Shown here: piece after piece, positions 35,543-42,102 of the stretch | How positions within the stretch are numbered: position 1 is the stretch's first letter | How the letters are laid out: every line of letters starts with the position of its first letter | NCBI RefSeq assembly: GCF_001570985.1 | Contig: NZ_BCSS01000029.1 | Coordinates: forward strand, 1 to 42,102 | Source of the DNA: Janibacter limosus NBRC 16128 | GTDB lineage: Bacteria > Actinomycetota > Actinomycetes > Actinomycetales > Dermatophilaceae | DNA: 42,102 bases | Reading direction: 5' to 3' | Notes under the pieces: generated by a model | Told to the model about the DNA's origin: nothing | The model's database searches: none | The model's input: only the letters and a program-made list of their open reading frames with translations | Made by a program: the position numbers and the translations under genes

Positions 35543-36058
35543 GTGCTGACCCTGGCCGCAGAGGCCAGCCCTGACCCCACCACGGCAGTGCTGTGGCTCG
35601 CCGTCGCGATCTACGTCGTCGGTGTGCTCGGCATCATCATCCCGGTCCTTCCGGGGTTGCTGCTGTGCGTCGCCGCAGTGCTGCTGTGGGCGGCAGAGAC
35701 CGGCGGGACGATCGCCTGGGTGACCCTCGGGATCGTCGTGGTGATCTACGCGATCTGCCTGACGCTGCAGTTCCTGCTGCCCGGGCGACGGATGAAGCGC
35801 GAGGGCGTCGGTGGCCTGACGCTCGCGCTGGGTGTCGTCGGCGCCGTCATCGGCTTCTTCGTCATCCCGGTGGTCGGTCTGCCGATCGGTTTCGTCCTGG
35901 GTGTCTTCGCCGCGGAGTACGTCCGTTTCCACGAGATCGACCGGGCCTGGCAGGCCACGAAGTCAGCGCTGCGTGGGGTGCTGCACAGCATGGGGATCGA
36001 GCTCGGGGCCTCGCTGCTCATCGCGATCACCTGGACCGCGGGCATCCTCCTGCACTGA
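35543..36058 (+). CDS. DUF456 membrane protein
   Basis: This 171-residue protein has four to five hydrophobic segments. It contains GVLGIIIPVLPGLLLCVAAVLLWA (about 27-50) and GAVIGFFVIPVVGLPIGFVLGVFAAEY (about 99-125), the Gly/Pro-rich paired helices of DUF456. The family's function is unknown. The start is a GTG 13 bases after the DUF7455 stop, so the two may be one operon. It ends 25 bases from the convergent DUF3040 gene. Confidence 0.85.
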   Translation: MLTLAAEASPDPTTAVLWLAVAIYVVGVLGIIIPVLPGLLLCVAAVLLWAAETGGTIAWVTLGIVVVIYAICLTLQFLLPGRRMKREGVGGLTLALGVVGAVIGFFVIPVVGLPIGFVLGVFAAEYVRFHEIDRAWQATKSALRGVLHSMGIELGASLLIAITWTAGILLH

Positions 36059-36083
36059 GCACTTTCGCCCCCTGCCCTTCTCT

Positions 36084-36527
36084 CTACCAGCCCTGCCCGT
36101 GCTTGCGCCGCTCTTCCCAGCGTTGTTCCATACGCTCCATGAAGGTGCCGTGCTGGGCGGGCTTGCCCGCCTTGCCGGCTCCCTTGGCCCGGGTCCGCTT
36201 GCGTCCCGTGCGCGGACTGCGGACCGAGCCGTCATCACCCACGAGCCCGAGTCCCTTGCCCTGCCTGCTCCCGCTGGGGGTGAGCGCGAGGGCAACCGAC
36301 GCGACGATGAGGACGAAACCGGCGACGCCGACCCACAGGTTGGTGTTGATGCCCAGCAGGACCACACCGAGCCCGGAGATCGCGCCGATGATGCCGATGA
36401 TCAGCCGCCGACGGTCCGAGTGCTCGGACTTGGCGCCGTTCATCTGCGAGGCAAAGCGAGGGTCCTCGGCCCGGATGGCCTCTTCCATCTCCTCGAGCAT
36501 CTGCCGCTCGCGCTCTGTCAGCGCCAC
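36084..36527 (-). CDS. DUF3040 small membrane protein
   Basis: This 147-residue protein opens with MALTERERQMLEEMEEAIRAEDPRFASQM, the conserved DUF3040 N-terminus. It has two membrane helices at about 41-60 and 64-83, then a basic tail (SPRTGRKRTRAKGAGKAGK). The GTG start has GGGAGG 5 bases upstream. In other actinobacteria it lies near dinB and mraZ/ftsL, so a link with the division and cell-wall cluster is possible. Function unknown. Confidence 0.88.
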   Translation of the reverse strand: MALTERERQMLEEMEEAIRAEDPRFASQMNGAKSEHSDRRRLIIGIIGAISGLGVVLLGINTNLWVGVAGFVLIVASVALALTPSGSRQGKGLGLVGDDGSVRSPRTGRKRTRAKGAGKAGKPAQHGTFMERMEQRWEERRKHGQGW

Positions 36528-36604
36528 GGTGACCTCCCTACCAGCCAGATCTCATGCGGGGTGAGCCCGCGGGTCCCCACGTCGGTTGCACCGCCGTGGT
36601 CCCC

Positions 36605-37873
36605 TCAGTCTAGGTCGCGACCGCGGCCTGCGGTAGGTGGGCTCGCCTTGCGACTCCGGTCGGCGAGCAGGCTCGCCGGTCGGACGCTGCCTGCACCGAA
36701 GCGCGCGCTTGCTCGGTCGATGGCCCGATCGGCCTCGCGCCAGCCGTGCTCGGGCTCGTCGAGAGCCACCTGGACGGGCGTCGAGGAGGCCTCGGACAGT
36801 TGCTCGACCCGCACCCCGACCAGTCGGACGCGGGCGCGTTGCAGGCCCAGTGCGTCGTAGAGCTCTCGGGCCATCGCCGCGATGTCCCGGGAGACGTCGG
36901 TGGCATCGCGCAGGGAGCGGGAGCGGCTGATCGTGGAGAAGTCGGCGAAGCGCACCTTGATGCTCACGGTGCGGCCGACGAGCCCGGCGGCCCGTAGGCG
37001 GGAGGCGGTCTTGTCGCTCAGCCCCAGCAGGGTGCGGTGGACGATGTCGGGGTCGTCGACGTCATGGTCGAACGTGCGCTCGTTGCCGATGCTGCGCTCG
37101 CGTCGGACCGGCTGGACCGCTCGGGGGTCCCGTCCCCAGGCCAGGTCGTGCAGGTGGTTGCCGGTGGCCTCACCGAGCCCTCGTACCAACGTGGCGCGGG
37201 GGGTGTGGGCGATGTCGGCGACCGTCTTGAGCCCCAGCCGGGCGAGTGCCTCCTCGGTCTTGTCCCCCACTCCCCACAGCGCACCGACGGGCAGCTGCTG
37301 GACAAAGGTGACGACCTCATCGGCGGGGATGACGAGCAGCCCGTCGGGCTTGGCCAGGCCGGAGGCCAGCTTGGCGACGAACTTGCTGCTCGCGACGCCC
37401 ACGGAGCAGGTGATGCCTTGCTCGTCGGCGACGGTGTCGCGGATGCGCTGGGCGATCGTCGCCGGTGAGCCCATGAGCCGCACGGCGCCGGCGATGTCGA
37501 GGAAGGCCTCGTCACTGCTCAGTGGCTCCACGTAGGGGGTGATGTCGGCGAAGGTCGCCATGATCGCCGCAGAGATGCGCGAGTAGAGCTCGTGCTCCGG
37601 CGGCAGGATCGTCGCCTGCGGGCACAGCCGTCGGGCGCGCCCCATCGGCATGGCCGAGGAGACGCCGAAGGCCCTCGCCTCGTAGGTCGCCGACAGGACG
37701 ACTCCGCGGTTGCCGCCGCCGACGATGACCGGGGTCCCGACGAGCTCGGGGTGGGCGATGAGGGACGCCGAGGCGAAGAAGGCATCCATGTCGACGTGCA
37801 GGATCGTGCACCCGGTGTCGTCCGGGGGCCCCTGACCAGCCCGCGGCGGGGGCCGGTACTGACGCCGGCTCAT
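36605..37873 (-). CDS. dinB: DNA polymerase IV
   Basis: This 422-residue Y-family translesion polymerase has the palm metal residues Asp28 in HVDMDAFFAS and Asp121/Glu122 in SSDEAFLD, with aromatic Phe33 at the position of the DinB steric gate. The helix-hairpin-helix thumb (LWGVGDKTEEALARLGLKTV) and the little-finger domain (SIKVRFADFSTISRS) are complete. The tail lacks a canonical QLxLF beta-clamp motif that I can recognise. It starts 6 bases after the methyltransferase stop, so they share a transcript. No LexA box is visible ahead of it within this window. Confidence 0.94.
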   Translation of the reverse strand: MSRRQYRPPPRAGQGPPDDTGCTILHVDMDAFFASASLIAHPELVGTPVIVGGGNRGVVLSATYEARAFGVSSAMPMGRARRLCPQATILPPEHELYSRISAAIMATFADITPYVEPLSSDEAFLDIAGAVRLMGSPATIAQRIRDTVADEQGITCSVGVASSKFVAKLASGLAKPDGLLVIPADEVVTFVQQLPVGALWGVGDKTEEALARLGLKTVADIAHTPRATLVRGLGEATGNHLHDLAWGRDPRAVQPVRRERSIGNERTFDHDVDDPDIVHRTLLGLSDKTASRLRAAGLVGRTVSIKVRFADFSTISRSRSLRDATDVSRDIAAMARELYDALGLQRARVRLVGVRVEQLSEASSTPVQVALDEPEHGWREADRAIDRASARFGAGSVRPASLLADRSRKASPPTAGRGRDLD

Positions 37874-37879
37874 CGTCGC

Positions 37880-38659
37880 TCAGTCGCGACGGGCGATGAG
37901 GTGGACGGCGCCACCCAGCGCAGACAGTCCGATGCGACCGGCGTCGGCGGAGGCCAGCTCCTCGAGCTCCAGGAGCGCCTGGCGGTCGGCCTCGGTGTCG
38001 ACGAAGGTGCTGGGCACGACATCGCTGAAGATCCGCACCCCTCGGGTCTCGAGGGTGGTGAAGCCGGCGCGCGTGAGCATCTCGGCGAGCGCCGCCCGGT
38101 CGAAGCGTCGCGGCACCGGGTCCTCCTCGCCCCACCGGCCGTCAGGAGCGGTGAGCGCTGTGCGGGCCTGGTCGAAACGCCCGGCGAGGGCTCGGCCGAT
38201 GACCGCGGCCACCCGCTGCGCGGTGACGAGGGACAGGTGCCCGCCGGGGGCGAGGACCTCGGCGATGCGGGCGAGGGTGGCCTCGGGGTCCTCGACGTAC
38301 TCGAGGGTGCCGTGGCAGCACAGCAGATCGATGCTGCCGGGCGCGGCGATGCCGGCGAGGGTGTCTGCGTCGCCCTGGACGGCGCTGATCCGGTCTGCTG
38401 CGTCGGACTCGGCGACCCGTCGGCTCATCGAGGCGAGCGCGTCGGGGCTCGGGTCGACGACCGTGACGGTGTGGCCCTGCTCGGCGAGGGCGACGGCCAA
38501 GCCGCCGGTGCCACCGCCGAGGTCGAGGACGCGCAGTGGTCGGGAGAGCTCGCTCTGGCGGGACTCGCTGAGCTCACGCACCTGCGACCAGATCGCGGCG
38601 GTCCGGACATTGCCCTCGACACCGCTGCTTCCACGGCGCCACGCTCGCTCATCAGTCAT
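37880..38659 (-). CDS. Class I SAM-dependent methyltransferase
   Basis: This 259-residue enzyme has the SAM-binding motif I RVLDLGGGTGGLAVALAEQGH (about 43-63), motif II VTVVDPSPDAL and the LLCCHGTLEYVEDPEATLARIAEVLAPGG stretch characteristic of CmoA/UbiE-like small-molecule or tRNA methyltransferases. The substrate is unknown. The ATG at 38659 lies 7 bases after a TAGGGT -10 box, which predicts a leaderless mRNA, although GGAG also lies 2 bases before the ATG. It is followed directly by dinB and preceded by the hairpin-rich gap after dnaE2. Its repeated presence beside dinB in this group would suggest a shared operon rather than a shared function. Confidence 0.88.
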   Translation of the reverse strand: MTDERAWRRGSSGVEGNVRTAAIWSQVRELSESRQSELSRPLRVLDLGGGTGGLAVALAEQGHTVTVVDPSPDALASMSRRVAESDAADRISAVQGDADTLAGIAAPGSIDLLCCHGTLEYVEDPEATLARIAEVLAPGGHLSLVTAQRVAAVIGRALAGRFDQARTALTAPDGRWGEEDPVPRRFDRAALAEMLTRAGFTTLETRGVRIFSDVVPSTFVDTEADRQALLELEELASADAGRIGLSALGGAVHLIARRD

Positions 38660-38666
38660 GGCTCCA

Positions 38667-38672
38667 ACCCTA
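38667..38672 (-). promoter_or_regulatory. -10 box of the methyltransferase-dinB operon
   Basis: TAGGGT on the minus strand fits TANNNT and is followed 7 bases later by the ATG at 38659. No convincing -35 is seen. Confidence 0.4.
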
Positions 38673-38705
38673 GTCGCCGCCGGTGACACCCCCTCCGCGC
38701 GTCGG

Positions 38706-38735
38706 GCGTTCGCCCCCTTTGAAGGGGGCGAACGC
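38706..38735 (-). terminator. Hairpin A, 14-bp perfect stem
   Basis: GCGTTCGCCCCCTT (38706-38719) and its exact complement (38722-38735) form a stem around a 2-base centre (4-base loop in practice). It resembles hairpin B at the dnaE2 stop and belongs to the same repeat unit. Confidence 0.75.
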
Positions 38736-38752
38736 TCAGCGGCCAGAGCTGC
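38709..38752 (-). repeat. Hairpin repeat, copy A
   Basis: A 44-base unit: the GGGGGCG/CGCCCCC hairpin plus CTCAGCGGCCAGAGCTGC. It matches copy B at 38872-38914 with only a few changes (CTCAGTGGCCGGAGCTGC). Confidence 0.8.
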
Positions 38753-38762
38753 GGCATCCCGG

Positions 38763-38786
38763 TTGGTCCCCACCAGCGGGGACCAA
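38763..38786. repeat. Hairpin C between dnaE2 and the methyltransferase gene
   Basis: TTGGTCCCC (38763-38771) and GGGGACCAA (38778-38786) form a perfect 9-bp stem with a 6-base loop (ACCAGC). Confidence 0.75.
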
Positions 38787-38800
38787 GAGATCCAGACACA

Positions 38801-38837
38801 AGGGGTCGAAGAACCTCGGTCTGACCGCTCGACCCCT
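38801..38837. repeat. Nested hairpin D between dnaE2 and the methyltransferase gene
   Basis: AGGGGTCGA (38801-38809) pairs with TCGACCCCT (38829-38837). Inside, CGGTCTGACCG (38817-38827) forms a second small stem. Confidence 0.7.
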
Positions 38838-38867
38838 GCCACCTCGAACCGACGACCGGCGCGAAGG

Positions 38868-38899
38868 GAGATTCGCCCCCTCTGAAGGGGGCGAATCTC
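38868..38899 (-). terminator. Hairpin B, terminator overlapping the dnaE2 stop
   Basis: GAGATTCGCCCCCT (38868-38881) and its exact complement (38886-38899) form a 14-bp stem with a CTGA loop. It includes two bases of the dnaE2 stop codon (38898-38900), so it lies where a terminator is expected. Confidence 0.8.
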
Positions 38900-38914
38900 A
38901 GTGGCCGGAGCTGC
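38872..38914 (-). repeat. Hairpin repeat, copy B, forming the end of dnaE2
   Basis: This is the second copy of the unit at 38709-38752. On the minus strand it encodes the last residues SSGH and the TGA of dnaE2; copy A would encode SSGR and a TGA. Confidence 0.8.
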
Positions 38915-41900
38915 CGGGCGAGGAGTGCCACAGCTTGCGTGGGGGCTCGACACCCGTGCCTGCAGGGCGGGTGTCGGCCCACGGTGACTGACGGAAGCCC
39001 GACGCGTGGACGAGCACCCGGTGCCCCTCGGGCTGCTGATGCGCGGCGTCGCGAGCCCGGGCGAGATCGTCGGCCTCGTCGAGCGCGGCGTGCACGGCCT
39101 CGATCCCGCCGCGCTCCCAGGCCTCCCACAGCGTCGACAGCTCCCACGCACCGGAGGCGAGCATCGAGATCCCGCGCGGCCCGGCCCGGCGGGTCGTACC
39201 GCGCACGAGCAGCAGCCAGGAGTGGAAGATCGTCGCCGCGTAGGGCCCCTGCACGTCCTCGAAGAAAGTCGCGTCGACCGGGCCGGTCGAGTCATCGACG
39301 GTGAGGAAGACGACCCGACGTCCGGAGCGGATCGGTGGCGTCTGGGTCGCGACCTTGACCCCGGCGGCGAGGATCTGCGCGCCATTGCGGACGGAGAGCA
39401 GGTCGGCGCTGCGGGTCACGCCAAGCGCCTGGAGCATCGGCGCGTAGAAGTCCATGACATGCCTGGACGCGTCGAGGCCGAGAATCTCCAGCTCGGCACT
39501 CACCTGGTCGGGGACGGTCATCTCGGGCAGCCCGACGCCTTCACCGAGCTCTGGGGAGTCACCGAGGTCGAGGGTCAGCTGGCTGGCGACCGCGGTGACG
39601 GTGCTCGTGCGCACCTGCTGCGCCCCCGGCTGGCCGGCGGCCCATGTCGGGGCATCGGCCCGCCGCGTCCGCCCTCGGGAGCGCCCCGATGTGGCGCGTG
39701 ACCAGCGGTCGAGCTCGGCGACGTGCAGCAGCAGGTCACGGCGGGTCAGCCGGCCACGGTTGCCGAGCCCCGGACCACCACGCCCTGCCCCGGTGCCGTG
39801 TACGGAGTCGAAGGCCCCGACGAGGATCAACCGCTCGACGACCGGCCGGCTCACCGCAGCCCGCTGCCAGAAGTCGGCGAGTGAGTCGTAGGGCGCCCCG
39901 GCGACGACGCGAGCGATCTCACTGTCGCTCATGCCCTTGACATCGGCGAGCGAGAGGCGGATCCCCCAACCGGACCCGTCGGGCAGGTCCGGGTCGTCCG
40001 GGGGCTGCCCGGCCACGGGCGCGCGCTCGATGCGGTACTCCCCCGTGCTCGCGTTGACGTCGACGCCGAGGACCGTGACACCTAGCGAGCGGGCCTCCTC
40101 GAGGAGCAGCCGCTTGGGGTACATGCCGGGGTCGTGGGTGAGGACGCCGGCGAGGAAGGCTGCCGGGTGGTGGGTCTTGAGCCACGCGGACTGGTAGGTC
40201 GGCATGGCGAAGGCCGCGGCGTGCGCCTTGCAGAAGCCGAAGGAGGCGAAGGCCGCGAGCACCGTCCAGATCCGGTCGATGTCGGCCTGCGGGTAGCCGC
40301 GGGCGGCCGCAGCGGGACGCCACCAGGCCTCGATGCGCGCCTGCCCGTCGGGGCTGCCCATGGTGCGCCGCACCTCGTCGGCCTGTGCCAGGGTCGCGCC
40401 GCTCGTCTCGGAGATGATCCGCAGCATCTGCTCGTGGAAGACGACGACGCCCTCGGTCTCGGCGAGCGCCGGGACGAGCCGGTCGTGGAGCAACTGCGGC
40501 CGCGACCATCCGTGCCGGGCCTCGAGGAAGGGTCGGATCATGTCCGACTTCACCGGGCCGGGACGAAAGAGCGAGATGTCGATGATCAGGTCGTCGAAGA
40601 CGGTGGGCGCGAGCTTGCCGATGAGCTCGCGCTGCCCGGGGCTCTCGATCTGGAAGCACCCGAGAGTGCGGGTCGTCCGGATCATCGCGAAGGTCGCCGG
40701 GTCGTCGAGCGGCACATCGGCCCGGTCGTCGAGATCGATCCGCCCCCCGTCGACCCGCTCGACCTCGCCGACTGCGTGCGCCATGGCCGACTGCATCCGG
40801 ATGCCGAGGATGTCGAGCTTGAGCAGACCGAGCGCCTCGACATCGTCCTTGTCGAACTGGCTCATCGGGAAGCCCAGCCAGCTCGACTCGACCGGGGTGC
40901 GGTCGAGCAGCCCGCCGTCGGACAGGACCACCCCGCAGGGGTGCAGGGCGATGTGCCGAGGGAGTCCGTCGAGACGCTCGACCAGGTCGAAGAGCACCCC
41001 GAGCCGTGGTCCGTCGAGGCTGCGGGTGCGCAGCTCGGGCAGCTCGGCCATCGCCGAGCGCACGTCCTTGGCGCGGATGTGCGGGAAGGCCTTGGCGATC
41101 TCGTCGACCTCCGAAGGGGGGACCCCCAGCGCCGCTCCGACGTCACGGATCGCGTGCCGCGCCTTGTAGGTGTCCATCATCGACACGCACGTCACCCGGT
41201 CGCGGCCGAAACGCTCCAGGACCAGCTCGTACATCTCGGTCCGGCGCGCGGACTCCACGTCGATGTCGATGTCGGGCAGCTCGGCCCGCAGCGGCGAGCA
41301 GAAGCGCTCCATGAGCAGGTCGTGCCGGATCGGGTCGATGGCGCTGATGCCGAGCAGGTGGTTGACGAGGCTGCCCGCCCCGGAGCCGCGGGCGGCGACG
41401 CGCACCCCGGCGTCGGTGATGAGGTCGACGACCTCCGCGACGGTCAGGAAGTAGGTCGGGTAGCCCAGCGCCTCGACGACGTCGAGCTCATCGGCCAGCC
41501 GCTCCTCGACCCGGCGCAGCGCGGCCGGCAGTGCGTCGGGGTAGCGCGCGCCGATCGCTGCCCGGCACCGCTGCGCGAGCACTGCCTGCGGGTCCTCGTC
41601 GGGCCGCAGCCCCAGCACGTGCGCCTCCGGGAGGTGCACCCGGCCGATGCCCAGGTCCTTGCGGTCGTCCAGCGCACATCCCATCGCCGTGCGCACGGTG
41701 TCCTCGAGCAGTGCGCGAGCCCGCTGGGTCGGGCTCGCGCAGGACCATCCGCCGGCGCCTCCCCCGAGGGCAGTCGTCACGCGGTGGGCACTCGCGGCCA
41801 TCGTCGCGTCGTCAGCGAGGTGCCCGGCCGTCGTCACCCGGTCCAGGTGCCGGGCGTCGAGGGCGACGAGTCGCCGGGTCGCGTCGAGGACATCGGCGGT

Positions 41901-42102
41901 GCTCGCGTCCTCCGGCCGCAGGTGGCGCACGGCCGCGGTGAGCACGGCCGGGACACCGCAGGAGTCGGCCAGGCCGAGGAGGTGCGCGGCGTGGCCGGTC
42001 GAGGCGGGTGTGCCCGGCGGGCCCCCGTGGTCGACGACCTCGATCGCGAGCGCGCCGGCGGGCAGCACCTGCTGCCACGCCTGCAGCCGCTGACGGGCGA
42101 GG
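38898..42102 (-). CDS. dnaE2: Error-prone DNA polymerase III alpha subunit DnaE2, 5' end missing
   Basis: The frame is open to the window edge; 1067 residues are visible, starting LARQRLQAWQQVLPAG inside the N-terminal PHP domain, and perhaps 100-170 residues are missing. Catalytic aspartates of the C-family palm are present in PDIDIDVESARR and in KLDILGIRMQSAM. RGSGAGSLVNHLLGI, GLPRHIALHPCGVVLSDGG and FGFCKAHAAAFAMPTYQSAWLKTHHP are typical of DnaE2. An OB-fold follows near the C-terminus (VVFLTVDDSTGPVDATFF), and the tail HQQPEGHRVLVHASGFRQSPW is typical of DnaE2. The protein performs mutagenic translesion synthesis with ImuB-type partners. dinB lies two genes downstream. Its promoter and any LexA box lie outside the window. 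Confidence 0.93.
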   Translation of the reverse strand, partial: LARQRLQAWQQVLPAGALAIEVVDHGGPPGTPASTGHAAHLLGLADSCGVPAVLTAAVRHLRPEDASTADVLDATRRLVALDARHLDRVTTAGHLADDATMAASAHRVTTALGGGAGGWSCASPTQRARALLEDTVRTAMGCALDDRKDLGIGRVHLPEAHVLGLRPDEDPQAVLAQRCRAAIGARYPDALPAALRRVEERLADELDVVEALGYPTYFLTVAEVVDLITDAGVRVAARGSGAGSLVNHLLGISAIDPIRHDLLMERFCSPLRAELPDIDIDVESARRTEMYELVLERFGRDRVTCVSMMDTYKARHAIRDVGAALGVPPSEVDEIAKAFPHIRAKDVRSAMAELPELRTRSLDGPRLGVLFDLVERLDGLPRHIALHPCGVVLSDGGLLDRTPVESSWLGFPMSQFDKDDVEALGLLKLDILGIRMQSAMAHAVGEVERVDGGRIDLDDRADVPLDDPATFAMIRTTRTLGCFQIESPGQRELIGKLAPTVFDDLIIDISLFRPGPVKSDMIRPFLEARHGWSRPQLLHDRLVPALAETEGVVVFHEQMLRIISETSGATLAQADEVRRTMGSPDGQARIEAWWRPAAAARGYPQADIDRIWTVLAAFASFGFCKAHAAAFAMPTYQSAWLKTHHPAAFLAGVLTHDPGMYPKRLLLEEARSLGVTVLGVDVNASTGEYRIERAPVAGQPPDDPDLPDGSGWGIRLSLADVKGMSDSEIARVVAGAPYDSLADFWQRAAVSRPVVERLILVGAFDSVHGTGAGRGGPGLGNRGRLTRRDLLLHVAELDRWSRATSGRSRGRTRRADAPTWAAGQPGAQQVRTSTVTAVASQLTLDLGDSPELGEGVGLPEMTVPDQVSAELEILGLDASRHVMDFYAPMLQALGVTRSADLLSVRNGAQILAAGVKVATQTPPIRSGRRVVFLTVDDSTGPVDATFFEDVQGPYAATIFHSWLLLVRGTTRRAGPRGISMLASGAWELSTLWEAWERGGIEAVHAALDEADDLARARDAAHQQPEGHRVLVHASGFRQSPWADTRPAGTGVEPPRKLWHSSPGSSGH

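Noticed and set aside
38706-38735. A possible LexA box in GTTCG...CGAAC
   Set aside because: The half-sites are in the wrong order and too far apart; the consensus needs CGAAC-N4-GTTCG. It is part of a hairpin repeat.
38706-38914. A short CRISPR array
   Set aside because: Only two repeat units, unequal spacing to other hairpins, no leader, no cas genes; the units overlap a gene end.

Overview
The window is a high-GC (roughly 70 percent) actinobacterial chromosome segment. Gene families and gene order point to the Micrococcales, most likely an Intrasporangiaceae genus such as Janibacter or Knoellia; the genus is inference. From dxs to suhB the order follows the block Rv2682c to Rv2701c of Mycobacterium tuberculosis (dxs, TRAM-domain RNA methyltransferase, KimA-like APC permease, ceoB, ceoC, DUF3159, OB-fold protein, DUF3710, dut, DUF4193, suhB), with aconitase and a small LexA-box gene inserted behind dxs. 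There are 36 coding genes, two of them cut by the window ends, and no tRNA, rRNA, CRISPR array, insertion sequence or prophage that I can see. No gene-free stretch exceeds 300 bases; the longest are 38660-38897 (full of hairpins) and 35089-35304 (between parE and a DUF7455 gene).

Region by region. 1-1542: a DUF6318-type lipoprotein (5' end cut off) coupled to a secreted PKD-domain protein, in sequence less GC-rich than the rest. 1556-7106 (minus): a six-gene branched-chain amino-acid-type ABC importer operon ending in an alpha/beta hydrolase, in which all five junctions are 4-base stop/start overlaps. 7284-12609 (minus): dxs, a small unknown gene whose start codon lies inside a perfect LexA operator, and acnA with a 20-bp palindromic operator upstream and a 44-bp palindromic terminator downstream. 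12722-17466: an RNA methyltransferase and a KimA-like permease, divergent from two RCK (TrkA-type) proteins, which together look like a potassium module. 17514-20092 (minus): DUF4193, dut, DUF3710, OB-fold and DUF3159 genes, tightly packed. 20225-22196 (minus): ferrochelatase and suhB, divergent from sepH (cell division). 23590-28736 (minus): a GNAT/acyl-CoA-synthetase-like protein, DUF5998, an alkaline-phosphatase-superfamily enzyme and thymidine kinase. 28869-36058: topoisomerase IV genes parC and parE, separated by an amino-acid permease, then DUF7455 and DUF456 genes. 36084-42102 (minus): DUF3040, dinB, a SAM methyltransferase and dnaE2 (5' end cut off), a translesion-synthesis neighbourhood containing a two-copy hairpin repeat that also forms the end of dnaE2.

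Most genes are conserved housekeeping functions. The signals most worth following are the LexA box on the start codon of an uncharacterised gene (9674-9689), the acnA operator palindrome (12630-12649), the hairpin repeats behind dnaE2 (38706-38914), the KimA-like permease/RCK pairing (14056-17466) and the hydrolase coupled to the ABC importer.
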